Origin: Strigamia acuminata
Taxonomy: Eukaryota > Arthropoda > Chilopoda > Geophilomorpha > Linotaeniidae
Assembly (NCBI GenBank): GCA_949358305.1
Contig: OX442315.1
Location: forward strand, 1,054,001 to 1,118,000
Direction of reading: 5' to 3'
Length of the DNA stretch: 64,000 nt
Shown: piece after piece, positions 19,101 through 31,420 of the stretch
Numbering within the stretch: position 1 is the stretch's first letter
Layout: each line of letters begins with the position of its first letter
Notes under the pieces: model-generated
The model's input: the letters and a program-made list of their open reading frames with translations, nothing else
The model's database searches: none
Told to the model about the DNA's origin: nothing
Position numbers and translations under genes: made by a program

Positions 19101-20845
19101 TGTGACGATTCTACTTTGGGGCTAATTTATTAGTCCTTTTGAGATAGATAATTCGGTTTATACAAGACGTTGCTAAGTTTAGCAACAACCTAACCGAGAT
19201 AAGCTACGGAAGCCCTTACGAACATGAATATGTGATCAAGTAGAGATAACTTACAGTTTTAGTGTGACATAACATATTTATTACTAAATATTAATCAATA
19301 ACAAAGATGGGTTCTGGACGCGTGTAAACGGGCGGCATTAACTGGTTGAGGATCCGGGCGAAGCCAAAGGGATACGGCTGACTTGCGGCATCGTCACAAA
19401 CATCGCTACGGAGACGTATTTGGTCCGCAGCTCGAGTATCTAAATATGCGAGGAGTCCTTCGCATAAACAGGAATATTCGGCAGAATATTCCATTGTTTC
19501 AAAATGAATAAAAGTAAAGTGATTAGTGGAATACAACAAATGAATTGTTGTATAAATATTAATTGGGCGGGGACCGTCACGACAATTGAGAGAACGTCGC
19601 GGGAGTTGTTGAGACTCCATCCGCCAGCATGCCTTACGACGACAAGATCTCGTGATCAGGCGCCGAGTATTTAATTGTGTGCTTTAACTCGCTATCGGTG
19701 GTACCAACCACCAGGTAAACATTTCTATGGACTTACCGGTATAAAAAGATATTGCCAATACAGGACTACCAATGCCCGAGTAATTTGTTTAACACAGTGT
19801 TGTTCAACTCCTGTTCACGGGTTACTAACCCGGAGAGTACGATGGGGCGGGGACCGTCACGACGGTCGAGAGAACCATCGCGGGAGGATTTGACTCCTCC
19901 ATCCGCCAGCATGCCTTACGATGGCGGGATCCAACGATCGAGCACCGGGTAAAATATTAATTGGCCACTGCCATTGGATTACCATTATCCAGGTAGTTGT
20001 TTTATCGCAACATCTTTAGATATTACTCACGGGCTACCAACCCGGCGTGTTACCTGTGCATTAGGCCTTTACCGACGTTTAACGAGCGGAAGGACCAATC
20101 GTAGAGAGACGGGAACCTGCGTGGGCTGTTTACAACAACCATCCTGCAGCGGACTGTGGCCAGTTAGCTGAGGGACCTACTTTCATTTAGCAAGGTCGTA
20201 CTGTATACGACCGTTATATTAAGCCACCGTACGAAGTCCTACTGTCCCGTAGAACAGCTGGCTAACGTTACGGGGCCATTTCATGCGAATGCATGTCTAT
20301 TACCGGAGTTGGCCTTCCCGAAATAGCCCTACAACAGCAATAACAAAATAGTAATGAATACTAACTGTGGAGAGCTGAGGTGGCCTGATGTGTCGATAGA
20401 GAATAATGAAATCAAACGATAACAATTCAACTACAGACAATATACAAGTTCAGTTATCAAGCCAGGGGAAGTGAGAAACTGATGCTTATATAGTTCTGTA
20501 GAACTACTAGATTGGCGACAGCCAATCAACGTACGAATCGGCGGATTCGTGGGTCACTAGTCCGGACCTAATATATGACTATGTCCAGATGGGCCCAGTT
20601 GGGGTCCGGAAGGGTCCGATTGGTTTCCTTTGACAGGTAAGTAATGTGGATATTGATTCGATAGAATCAACATCATCAAGTAATTAATACTTAATTCATA
20701 TTGAATAAAATAGTTATATTTTATTCACCGTGTCCAAGTAATAATTTATTACGCTTTTTAGTTTCGTCGAGTTTGAATTGTGCGCGTTTGTTAAACAGCG
20801 CCATCTATTGTGAACATTGATAAATACTGATTTGTAATCATCACA
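19101..20845 (-). repeat. Ty3-2 3' LTR
   Basis: 1745 bp, TG...CA on the element strand. It is preceded on that strand by the polypurine tract at 20846-20855. It differs from the 5' LTR by a few substitutions and one base of length. Confidence 0.95.
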
Positions 20846-21596
20846 CATCCCCCGGTGACAAGCATAGAGTTTACTAACTCTCGATTGTCATTCTTAATGG
20901 ATAAGAATGTTCACCTAATTCTATCGAATTAATCCACTTGGTAAGTATTTTATTAACTTAATCACGTTATTTCTTTCAGAAACTTCGTCACCCGATTAGA
21001 CTAATCGGCTTCTCTGTACAGCGCAACTCCCGGTTGCTAAGCGACGGAAATGAACTCGTCCGAACATGGATACATGTTCGAGAAAATACAAATTTCAATA
21101 GAAATTTTATTTCTCCGTCAAATAAACTTTTTCATAGTGCGTTAACCATTCAAGATAATCAATAAAGAATAAACTTATGCAAACTTTATTTATTGAAAAT
21201 CTAAACTACTAATTTTTATTACGACTGTCATAAAAATTATCGAATTTCAACTTGAAATTCTTTAATACTTCGATCAAAACAAAATAAACACAAAATTTCC
21301 ACAAATAATTATGAAATTTGCAAATAAATCAAACAAACATATATTAATATGATTAGCTCAAAATAACAACCAAATTGAATTCGGAAAACAAAACAAATTA
21401 AATTGAATCCAATTTTAAATCAAACTATATTCTTATGAATATTTAAATAATTAGTTCAAGATCTTGAAACCAAACAAACACAACACTCATGAGAATATTT
21501 CTTAATTGCAAAAAAACACAACAAACACTTGGAACATTTTTAGTCATAAAAATCTCCACTCGGAAAAAAAATAACGAATGTTAATTTTTGTCCCTT
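20846..21596 (-). other. Ty3-2 3' untranslated region and polypurine tract
   Basis: The tract (complement ATCCCCCGGT) lies at the LTR edge. The rest is AT-rich and non-coding, homologous to 14524-15271. Confidence 0.8.
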
Positions 21597-23114
21597 TTAA
21601 TCCTTCTTTTCGACGTCAGTCGAAACTTTCTCCTCCTTTTTCTCGACTTCAGCAGAAGTCAGAAAATCCGACTCTTCAGTCGTCTCTGTCGAGACGGCGG
21701 AAAACACGGTATCCTCCGGAGCTTCAATTTCCTCTGGGCTCGGAGGTGGGAACGGCAGATCCTCGAGCAACTCCGCCACGAAATCGACGACGGAAAGTAA
21801 CTCCTCGGCGTCCTCGAACTGCGCGTCGTCCGAAGTCTCGGACTTAGACGCTGGGGGGGCGCTAGACACGTCGGTTACGGCCGCTGGAGGATCCTCCACG
21901 GGTTTAGGCGACGTCTCAACAGCCTGTTGAAGCTTACGAGCTCGCCCTCGTGCCAAGATGTTGGTTCGTTGAACCTTGGCAATTTCTCTCGCTCGGTCGA
22001 GCGTCAGACAGCCTCGCCCTCGCGACATCGCTCTTGGTCGAACGAATTCTTCCTGCACCTCGCTTCCAGCGCTCTCGACGGCTTGGACAGTTTCAGTAGA
22101 AACTTCGGAGTCCTCGGATGGCGGCGGCGACTGTCGAAGGAGTTCGACTCTTACACCGGCGTTGGCTTCAGCGCGGGCCCAGGTGAGGAAGCGCGGGTCG
22201 ATGTAAACCGCTTCGCCACGACTATTCAGGAAGAGTCGGCACTTTGGGCAGTGAGCCCAACATCGCTTCTCGTTAGGCTTAATGCCTTTCACTATGTGGG
22301 GCTGAACCTCCTTCCTCCATGGCTCCGAACGCGGTCGCGTTTTTCTTCCACGGCAGTTTGGACAACGCATTAGAGAAGAGCCTGCGGATGCACCGCAGCA
22401 CCACCCACAGCCGACGCAAAATGGGCAGATCGTCTCTGTTGCCTGGTCCGTCACGATGTTATCGTGAGGTATTCCGGCTGCCATGTCTCGTTCGCACTGC
22501 TCCTTGCGCAGGCGGGCCTTCTCATCCTTCTTTCTGGCCTTGTTGGCTGCTCGGTACTCGCGGTTGCGAGAAACAGGCTCAGAATAACGCAAAGCGCCCG
22601 GCGGCGGCTCGTTCCATCCGTATTCGGATGCCGAAGATTCAGCACCGGCAGGAAGATGTGCAACAGACGTTGGTTGTCCTGCCACAGTCGGTGCAGCTGC
22701 ATTTGACGGGTTGGCGACGGTGGGCGCCACGCTTGCAGTTGGCGGCCGAAATTCTGGCGAATGCGGGGCCAACGGGACGCTGATGACGTTTGCGGGTGGA
22801 AATGCCACCTGGGCCAACGGGGCCAATTGCGCCGACTCATAAACGGTTGGCTGTGCAGATGTGGATGGGGCCTGCATCATCGCATTTAAATCGAGCGGAA
22901 GTCCGTCCGGATGGACAGTGAGCCAATTTAGCGTTGCGAGTTGCAGCGGAGTCAGGGCATACATCGAGGCGGGCGCCGTCGGTATCGGCTGGGCCCTCAT
23001 GTAAGCACGTTCCGCTGAACGGCGTTGCTCGTCACTAGACGAGGTGGACGAGCTGGAACTCTCATGACGGTGTCGTCGATGACTCCGTTTTGAACGGTGT
23101 TTACCGCTTCCCAT
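21597..23114 (-). CDS. Ty3-2 third ORF: Cys-rich protein of unknown function
   Basis: About 505 residues from the ATG at 23114, which directly follows a CAG splice-acceptor-like triplet. The N-terminus is basic and Ser-rich (SKRSHRRHRHESSSSS). Next comes a Pro/Ala-rich segment, then a charged helix-like stretch (NKARKKDEKARLRKEQ). A putative zinc-binding block at about residues 230-295 has CPFC-x2-C-x2-CC, CPNC and C-x3-CPKC. After an Arg-rich stretch the tail is strongly acidic (FEDAEELL, VEKKEEK). There is no signal peptide, membrane helix or glycoprotein hallmark, so it is not an envelope. A nuclear or RNA-binding regulator is possible but unproven. I recognise no family. The relic in Ty3-1 shares the Cys block. 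Confidence 0.85.
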   Translation of the reverse strand: MGSGKHRSKRSHRRHRHESSSSSTSSSDEQRRSAERAYMRAQPIPTAPASMYALTPLQLATLNWLTVHPDGLPLDLNAMMQAPSTSAQPTVYESAQLAPLAQVAFPPANVISVPLAPHSPEFRPPTASVAPTVANPSNAAAPTVAGQPTSVAHLPAGAESSASEYGWNEPPPGALRYSEPVSRNREYRAANKARKKDEKARLRKEQCERDMAAGIPHDNIVTDQATETICPFCVGCGWCCGASAGSSLMRCPNCRGRKTRPRSEPWRKEVQPHIVKGIKPNEKRCWAHCPKCRLFLNSRGEAVYIDPRFLTWARAEANAGVRVELLRQSPPPSEDSEVSTETVQAVESAGSEVQEEFVRPRAMSRGRGCLTLDRAREIAKVQRTNILARGRARKLQQAVETSPKPVEDPPAAVTDVSSAPPASKSETSDDAQFEDAEELLSVVDFVAELLEDLPFPPPSPEEIEAPEDTVFSAVSTETTEESDFLTSAEVEKKEEKVSTDVEKKD

Positions 23115-24162
23115 CTGCAGACGCAAATAAATTATTTTATTAAAAATAATTCCACACTAAATAGTCATTCTTTGAGTCCAAAGAATTAAAACGTATTGTT
23201 CGCAACGAAAAATACACAAGTCGAGTTATTTATAACCCTTAACACGTGACACTAATGAGTCACATTCCCCTTGTGTTTATGACACGAGAATGGACTCGCC
23301 TGACAGCGATTTTCATCGAAAAATCGCAACTTGTTGATTTTTCAAAAGAAAAATCCCCTTAGTTTCTTTAAACTATTTAATCCAACTTTCGAGTGTCAAG
23401 GATAACTTTCGTATTAATTAATTAACACTTAGTCTAATAATTTTTTACATCGAAAATTCACCGCTAAATAATTCATGCAAGCCTCGACCGCGACTTGATT
23501 TAAATAATTAGTGCCTACATACTTAAATCTTAATAATTCATTATTAATATTTAACCCAACTATTCGACTGAATAGCTAAACTTCCATAGTGATTTAATGC
23601 CGATTCACGCTTATAATACACGTGAATTTTTTAACTTTTATCGGGACGCCGATAATTTATCAATTGTTGCGAACAATTTTCAATTCTTTGGTCAAAGAAA
23701 AATAACGAAACTACTTACTGTTGAAAGTTTCGTGTTTGAAGCTGGCTAAATGAATTAGCGTCGAAATTCTCAAGTCGAAAAAATGAAGAGGAGACGAGGG
23801 GACGAAGTCACTTGTATCCACGTGTTTAACGAAGTGTTTGTGTGCAATAAACCCTGGGAATTTTATTCCCTATTAATTGTCGGGTTCGAGGTTTAATCAC
23901 ACCTCGTAAGTCTCGTATCTTCGTAATTACGCGAGATTATCACTTTTCAAAGTAATTCTCTGTATTTTAGTTAAAATACATGTAAATACAACCAAAAATT
24001 AAAATATTCTATCGAATATTTAATTCATCGCAACAAATTCATATTTTAATATAAATTTCAATAAATATCGTAATATCTTGTCCCCCGGTGTTGAGATTAT
24101 AAATCACTACACCTGCCAGACATGTAAATAATTACAATCTTCAAGTTTTGAATAAAACTTTA
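23115..24162 (-). other. Ty3-2 spacer between pol and third ORF
   Basis: Homologous to 5468-6519. On the element strand it contains the PPT-like tract (24081-24089), a GTAAGTAG donor (23711-23718) and a CAG acceptor (23115-23117). No ORF of note is present. Confidence 0.6.
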
Positions 24163-27100
24163 TCAATTCCAACAGAACTTTGAGGCTTTTCCTCGTTGTT
24201 GGTAAGGTTTTTTAAATACTGCAGTGATGTTTCGCACGAAATTTTCATCTGCATATTTAGGATTTGGTTTTCGTTCTCGTCGTGGACGAGTGCTAGTTCG
24301 TGGAACTATCGGTTGGGGTTTGCGGGGTTTTCGAGGTGGTTTCTTTGGAGTTTCACCTCTTTTCAACGCCGCTTTCTTTTCTATAGCAGTTAATCGTTGT
24401 CTATGTCTATGTTTAGACTTAATGGGCGCAGATTTGTCAATTTGCACCGAAGTTGAGTCGGATAATTCCATTGGAATTTCTGAGGAAGTTTCAGGAATTA
24501 ATTCCATTTCCTCAGCATCCGGAAGTTGATTACTTTCGTCCATCCATTTAGGATTTTCTTGAGGCGAGTAAGAGGCGGACTTTTGTCCTATTTTCCAAGT
24601 CTCAATCGGGTACGACGGAGTATAGGGATACAACGCTTTAATATTTACTGATTTTTCGATCGAACCATCAGATAATTTGCGTAGTTTATACGCTCCGCCT
24701 GGAAGTACTTTAGTAATCTCCCAGGTAATGTTACGATTCGTCCCGTGTTCAGTAACATCGGGCTTGAGCCCGTTGCCGCTGAGACATTATTTCTCATCGC
24801 GAACGCGAATTCGTCTAAATATCGTGGCCATTGCGTGTGCACATCTGTGTACAGGGCCAGAATCGTCTTTATATCTCTATTGGCTCGCTCTGTCGGGTTC
24901 GCCTGGGCATGATACGTGCTTGTATGAGACGGGCGAATGTTGTACATATCGCAATACTCATTGTAAATATCGGAAACAAATTGTTTTCCGTTATCACTCA
25001 CAATCTTTTTGGGGTGTCCCCATCTGTTTGTAACAGATCTTAATTCTTGAACGCAGTTAGCGCTCGTGGCTTTGGTCAAAGCCTTAATTTCAACGAACTT
25101 GGTACAATTGTCAATAATGACAAAAATATACTGGTTTTGGGACCTTCCCGCAGGTTTTGGGCCCATCAAGTCCATGTTAATACATTCCCAAGGATTGGTC
25201 ATGTTGTGTGGTGTGTACGGAGCTGCGTGCCTTTTCTGTTGAATAGGCTTGTACTGAGCACAGTGCGTGCAGCTTTTGACGTAGTTCCTGACACTTCTAC
25301 TCATACCAGGCCAGAAATATATTAAACGCGTTTTCTCAAGCGTCTTACTCATCCCAGCGTGACCGCTTAGGGGGTGGCCATGACAAGCGAAGAGTACTCG
25401 TTTTACGAGTGAACTGGGTACAACGGCTTTAAAGCCATTTCCTGAATCGTTTAATTCCTCTTCGAACGAAGGGTTAAAATAGATGATCATTTAATCACCA
25501 TCAACTTCTTTTTTGTCTAAACAATAGTTTTTGACTTTGTTTTTCCATTCTTTTATTTCAGATTGTGGTATCCCAACAACCTTGTCATTCAATAAATATT
25601 CTCGAATGCGTTTGCATTCAATATCTAGTAACTGAGCATCTATTATTTCTCTCCTTGTAGGAGGGACTTCTTTAAGTACTTCAGTCAACGCACTGTACAA
25701 GGTTTCTTGTACTTCCTCCCCCTCCTTTTCTTCAGAACATTCTTTAGAATTTTCTGAAAAATAGGAACGCACACTAGCCAAATATTCTCGTTTCTCCGGG
25801 GCACGATTTAATGAAACAGAAGGATTTCCGTCCCACTCAGGCCAATATTGTTTAATTTCAACAGGTTCCACATGATCACGAAGAGGAATGTCTTCCTCTG
25901 TTAGTGGGGCTCTAGAAAGTGCATCTGCAACTTGATTAGCAGCACCTTTTCGAAAAACAATTTTAAAATTTCCACATTGGATTCTTAAGGCCCATCGGCC
26001 AAATTTCCCAGATGGTTCAGGCGTTCGCATCAACCATTTTAGTGCTTCTGCATCTGACTCTAACGTGAATGTACCATATTCGAGATATGGTTTAAATCGA
26101 TCAATAGCCCACACAACTGCGAGACATTCAAGTTCCGGCGTTGTATAACGCTTCTCCGCTCCACGTAAAACTCTGCTTGCATAAGCTACAGGTCTGGGTA
26201 CAGAAATGTCTTTCTGCTTCTTTTCATCAAATATATTGACGTCTTGGCAAAGGACAGCTCCTAAGCCTTCATGTGAGGCGTCAGTCATGACAACAAATGG
26301 CAACGTCATATCTGGTTTGTGTAGACAATTGTCACCACAAAGTAGCTCTTTAATTTTATTAAAAGCTTCTGTCTGCTCATCTCCCCATTCAAATGGAGTT
26401 TTCTCATTCATCATACGTGTGTATGGTGCGGCAATAGTTCCGTGATTTGGAACAAACTTCCTGAAGAAGTTAGTCATGCCGTGAAAGCGCTGAATGTCTT
26501 TAGCACACGTGGGGGTGGGAAATTTCATAATCGCCGATATTTTATCGGGATCACCGAAGAGACCTTCGGGTTTAATCCAGTGGCCCAAGAATTTTAATTC
26601 TGTACGCCCAAAACGAGATTTCGCTTTATTTATTGTCATGTTGGCTTGGTTAAGCCTTTCCAAAACATCTCGAACATGTTTGAGATGATCATCCCAATTA
26701 TCTGAATACACAATTACGTCATCCAAATAAACTAACGCGTAGTCTTGTAAAGCTGAGCCTAAAATGCCTTCCATCAGACGCTGGAAAGTACAAGGCGCAT
26801 TGCAAAGGCCGAACGGCATTCGCACAAATTGATAAGGGCCGTTTGGCGTATAAAACGCCGTTTTTGGGCGATCTTCCTCACACATTTCGACTTGGTAGTA
26901 ACCTTTAACAAGGTCAATAGACGTAAAATACTTTGCCGGACCAGTATTATGCAACAAAAGGTCAATACTTGGCATTTGTATTACTTCGACTTCAGTGATG
27001 GCATTTAGCCACCGGTAGTCAATGCACATCCTATACGAGCCGTCAGGCTTCGCAACAATGACGGGATGACTTATGAAGGGCCCTTTGGCCTTTTCAATGA

Positions 27101-28022
27101 GTCCATCCTGTTCCAATTCTGCAGCTAGTTTGGTCATAATGGCTCTCTTGGCCGGGTTATACATTCTATACTGCATTTTGGGCAATGAATGCCCTTCTTT
27201 GAACTTAATACGATGTTGGGTCACGTTAGTGCACCCAACTTGATCACGAAATACATTCGGTATCGAGTTAACCACTTCGCGAAGTGCTAGTCGTTGTTCT
27301 GGAGTGCAGTCGCTCTCCTCAACTAATTTTTCATCCCAAGTCAACACAGGAGTGTCTGTTAACTCAATTGAGTTGAGAGTGGACGACAGTCCTAAATAAT
27401 CGAAAGTAATTCGATTTAACGGGGCGAGTGCCAAATTGGCTTCTTCCGACTCATAAGGGGCGGACCAATTGGGTTTATCTGCACAAGAGAACTCTTGTAA
27501 ATGTGGATGCGGACTAATTTTCTGTCTGCGCATGAAATTGTGACCAAGTATCAAGCCACAAACTCGTTTTGCTAAAACGATGAAATTCATTGGTGTAAAT
27601 TCATCAGCCCATTGCACGCACAAAGTTATTTGTCCGACAGGCTTGTGTGCTACGCCTACAGCGTTAACCAACATATTTCTGGGGGCCTCTTGCAAAAATT
27701 CTGGCAAAGCCTGAGTTTCAGACAAGAGTTGTTCCCCAATGTAACATTGAGATGCTCCTGTATCCATGAGCGCGTTGTAGGTGAGCCCACCAATTGTGAT
27801 CTTCATTCGAGGATCATCCTTATTATTACCTAAAGTAATATTGTGCAAATTGTTACCACCTATGACTCGATTGAGTCGGCGGAGTCTACAGAATTTCTTC
27901 GTGTAGCACTTGTGTGGAAATAATGTCAGATTTTTTAATTGTTCTGTCATTTCTTGCAGATTCTCCTCTACTCCGCCACTATGACTAGTGGCTATTTCAA
28001 GACAAGTCGTGTCTACATCCAT
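24163..28022 (-). pseudogene. pol: Ty3-2 Pol with one nonsense codon and one deletion
   Basis: Same domain order as the Ty3-1 Pol: DTGA protease, YLDD reverse transcriptase, RNase H, HHCC zinc domain and integrase core. Lesions: TAA at 25491-25493, where Ty3-1 has CAA (C-to-T on the coding strand), between RNase H and integrase; and a 271-bp deletion near 24723 that removes the integrase C-terminal region and shifts frame. The basic tail survives at 24163-24633. Codon 3407 of Ty3-1 is intact here as CGA, so the two copies carry different lesions. Confidence 0.93.
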
Positions 28023-28056
28023 AAATAAAGATTCCGACGCAGCATTAGCTACTTCT

Positions 28057-28097
28057 GGGGGATGGAATAAACCTTCGTCCCCCGGATCTAGTTTTTT
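28057..28097 (-). promoter_or_regulatory. Ty3-2 Gag-Pol minus-1 frameshift signal
   Basis: The heptamer AAAAAAC occupies 28091-28097 (reads GTTTTTT on plus), followed by gag TAG at 28088-28090. The stem arms GGGGGA and TCCCCC lie at 28078-28083 and 28057-28062. Heptamer, stop, 7-nt spacing and stem match 1262-1302. Confidence 0.82.
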
Positions 28098-30316
28098 GAA
28101 CTAGTCGCACTTGAATCAGCAGATTCTGGCTTGATCAAAGTCTTGACCATTTCTGCCAACGAGTTAGTCAGCGAAGTTTGTAACTTATTTTCAAAAGTAT
28201 TTAATTTCGCATCAAGTTTAGCATCTAGTGTTGCATCCAACACTTCTTGAGTTATCCACCTATTATTAGGTCGTTTAGAAGTCGGATCCACAGTCGGGGA
28301 GTCCGGAGTACTTCGTTTTTGCAACTCTTCAGAGTTGAAATTTGTACGTGGTTTTAAATCTGGACATTCTCGACGCATGTGTCCTGGTTTCTTACAGTGG
28401 TAACAAACTAATTGACCACGTCTGGTCTGATCTACTACTCCGTTTATTAAATAAACAGCCTCGCATTCCTCAGGTAACTCTTCTTCACAATTATTAAGTT
28501 GTTCTTGTGAATCCAAAGTTAAAGATTTAACATTTGTCTTCGACTGAGGACGAGTGTCAGTTTTCCGAGGTGGGAAAACAACTGGATTGGAAATATTTTC
28601 CCTTGCTCCATTAGCTGTACGACTGTACAAGCCTTTATTTTTTGTTATAACGGTATAAATCTCTGTCAGAGGTAAATCCGCTATGCCTTGCGTATGCAAA
28701 AGCAAATCATTAGCAGGAGTTACACTCCCGATAAAAAGACAACCAGCCCCTTTTGCATCAAGACTGTCTTGTAATATCCATAACTGGTAATATTTGTGCA
28801 TAAAGTCGTAAAGACTTTCTGTTTCCAGTTGTTTCAACTTAGTTAGTTGGTTCGTCCGCTCTTGTCGAGTGGCTACAAACCGTTCTTTGAACGCCTGTTC
28901 AAATACTTCCCAAGATATGAAATCTTCTCTCCTTTCATGAAACCAACCATGCGCTTGCTCGGTTAAATAACCGGCCACGCCTTTAACAAGCATGTCATCG
29001 AGTGACATGTTTCGCAGGAAAGCGACATTTTTTACAATATTGAGAAAGCGTTCGCTTTCTTCTGCTTTTCCGGAGAATACAGGGATATCTGGTGGTTTCA
29101 AACAGTTAGTTTGAGGGACAATGGCGGAACTTTTTCCAGCCTGCATTAATTTATGCATGGTTGTGGCAATTGACGCGAGGTCATCAGCCGTCATTCCAAA
29201 GCTACTGGGGGGGCGCGAGTTGTCGTTTGACGACCCGCTATTGTTTGGTTGACTCGAGTTATTTTGACTTGAGCCACCACTATTAGGGTTGAAATTATTC
29301 GACCCTCCTTGATTTGACCTACCGTGGTTACCAAAGTTCGAATGGTTATTCGAATTGCCTTGGTTCCCATAATTCGAATGATTATTAGAATTACCCTGAT
29401 TGTCAAAATTCGGACGGTTGTTCGAACTTTCTTGATTACCAAAATTCGGACGATAGTTCGAATTACCTGGCGTACCTCGATTCAAATAGTTATTTGAATT
29501 TCCTGGAGTTTCAGTAGAAGGATTATTTGGGTTAATCGAGTTCGGAGGAACTGGGTGACCCCTTTGTAGGTTAGGTGTTGGACTAGAATTGTTCGCAAAT
29601 CTAGAATTTGGGTCAAAACGGCGGTTTGGACCTCTTGTCGCACCTGAATTTGGGTTCAAATTTCCGGCGAGATTCGGACAACTATTTGATCCGTTTGGAA
29701 AACTTGGATTAGGGTTGGCCATATTAGGCGGACCCAAATTCGCTCTGTTGAACGTATTCTCAAAGTTCTCTGGATTTGTAAATCCTCTTTGTTGGTTGCG
29801 AGCGAAGTTATTCGCTCGTAGTCGTTGTTGGAAAGCACGATTAAAATCTCCTGGTGTCAAATTCAACTGATCTTGACGAGGAGGTTGTGCATTTTTATTT
29901 CTATATCTAGAAATAGGCGTCGAAGGAGTGGGACTAAAATTATTTAATCTTTGGCTGGCTGGGGAATGGAGTTGCTCCGACGTAGCACGAGGCGCGTGTA
30001 CAAAATCTAATACTTCGGTCAAAGATCTAAATTGGTTTGGGTTCAAACCGTGATCCTGACAAAATAATAGACCGCCTCGGCCTAAATGAGAACCTTCAGG
30101 AATGCATTCCTCTTCTCCAGGCGAAGTAGGTTCACGTGGAGTCCTATTCTCTCCAGATGGTCCGACTGTTTCATTTGAAACACCATTATGGACCGCGTGG
30201 TTTTCCACTTCTTCAGTTCCATTAGGAACAGGTATAAACCCGGATAGATTCATTCCACCGGTCAAACAAGTTCTTTCCTTACCACGGGTGTTCATGTGAT
30301 GCTGGTTATTAGTCAT
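28088..30316 (-). CDS. gag: Ty3-2 Gag, intact
   Basis: 742 residues from the ATG at 30316. The N-terminal half is disordered and rich in Asn, Pro, Gly and Ser, with many short NQGNSNN-like repeats (about residues 200-370). The retrotransposon-Gag region follows, around QAHGWFHERR and LRQLETESLYDF-like sequence, then a CCHC knuckle (CYHCKKPGHMRREC). The C-terminus is Lys/Leu-rich (DAKLDAKLNTFENKL), possibly a coiled coil. It is expected to form the particle and package RNA. The Asn-rich extension is unusually long for Ty3 Gag. It ends at the frameshift site. Confidence 0.93.
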   Translation of the reverse strand: MTNNQHHMNTRGKERTCLTGGMNLSGFIPVPNGTEEVENHAVHNGVSNETVGPSGENRTPREPTSPGEEECIPEGSHLGRGGLLFCQDHGLNPNQFRSLTEVLDFVHAPRATSEQLHSPASQRLNNFSPTPSTPISRYRNKNAQPPRQDQLNLTPGDFNRAFQQRLRANNFARNQQRGFTNPENFENTFNRANLGPPNMANPNPSFPNGSNSCPNLAGNLNPNSGATRGPNRRFDPNSRFANNSSPTPNLQRGHPVPPNSINPNNPSTETPGNSNNYLNRGTPGNSNYRPNFGNQESSNNRPNFDNQGNSNNHSNYGNQGNSNNHSNFGNHGRSNQGGSNNFNPNSGGSSQNNSSQPNNSGSSNDNSRPPSSFGMTADDLASIATTMHKLMQAGKSSAIVPQTNCLKPPDIPVFSGKAEESERFLNIVKNVAFLRNMSLDDMLVKGVAGYLTEQAHGWFHERREDFISWEVFEQAFKERFVATRQERTNQLTKLKQLETESLYDFMHKYYQLWILQDSLDAKGAGCLFIGSVTPANDLLLHTQGIADLPLTEIYTVITKNKGLYSRTANGARENISNPVVFPPRKTDTRPQSKTNVKSLTLDSQEQLNNCEEELPEECEAVYLINGVVDQTRRGQLVCYHCKKPGHMRRECPDLKPRTNFNSEELQKRSTPDSPTVDPTSKRPNNRWITQEVLDATLDAKLDAKLNTFENKLQTSLTNSLAEMVKTLIKPESADSSATSSKN

Positions 30317-31420
30317 AACTAAACTTAAAACTGAGAAAATTTCCTAAGTCTGAGAGATAACGATGAAGTTGTAAACGTTCAGGAGGATCGCAAACGAAGC
30401 AGTGGTCACACTAGTTCGAAAGGAAGTAAGGGTACTTCGATACACCTCTCTGATTGGTCAAATATCAACGCTAGTCTCGCGAGAGTCCAATCTCGTCCGA
30501 GATTGGTGGAAATTATCAAGTTCGTGGAACCGTAATCTTGACAGATTCCAGTGCTATGACGTAGTCACCAAACAAAATGGATACTTTTCAAAATAAGTTA
30601 AAATATCACCGCATTTATTAATAAATGAATGATCACTTTTGTAGAATTTTTTAAAGATTTAAAACTCGTAATTTCAAAAGACGCGCCAATTCGTTGAATC
30701 GACGGCTTTTCTGCACAACACGGGTTGCTAGGCAACACAACAGCGAGAATTCTTCTCCGCTAAAATTCGAATGGCATTCCATTCGTAAAATTCGATTTCA
30801 ATGACTTGAGATCATGATTTTTAACCAACATTTTAATGTAGATCAAGTCTGTAAATTAAGGTAAACCATTTGAAATAAAATATAAGATTTTACTTCTCGG
30901 AAAAAATGTCAATTTTCTTTCTAATTTATTTAGGCAAATAAATTTAGGTTTAACTTGAAGTCTCAAGCAAAATACATGTGAAAAAAATATTTCTAAAATT
31001 AAAACGACTGTTAAATTGATAGAATTCTTTAAGAATTCCAACAAAAGTCAACTTTTCAAAATTAGGCCCGACCGCGTGGTTTTGTCAGATTGTCGACGAC
31101 AAAATGACGTTACCCGGGCGGAACCAACTTCAACAAGTTCGGGCAAGACTCCGATTCTCGGGGTTGGGCCTTTAGGCCTGACCACGCGGTAGAAATTATT
31201 AGTTTTGTTAAAACGTATAATTTCCACGGCGGAAAATCGGAATAAAGTGAATTATACTTATTTTCTTGCGAGAAGTCCTAAAACAGAATAAAATATATTA
31301 AACACAAACATAAATTTCGCTCGAAATTTATTTTACACACAAAAATCACCATAAACGTTACACTACTCGAATTCATCATAGACATGCAAAACTTCAAATT
31401 TTATTTAAAATTTGGCAGCC
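30317..31420 (-). other. Ty3-2 5' leader with a long-range hairpin
   Basis: Non-coding leader of about 1.1 kb between primer site and gag. ACCGCGTGGT (31071-31080) and ACCACGCGGT (31181-31190) are perfect 10-bp inverted arms about 100 bp apart. A smaller TTTTGTC/GACAAAA hairpin lies within. The position just after the primer site is where packaging or dimer signals usually sit. Confidence 0.5.

Noticed and set aside
21597-23114. Third ORF as a retroviral-type envelope
   Set aside because: No signal peptide, hydrophobic fusion peptide, transmembrane helix or glycosylation pattern.
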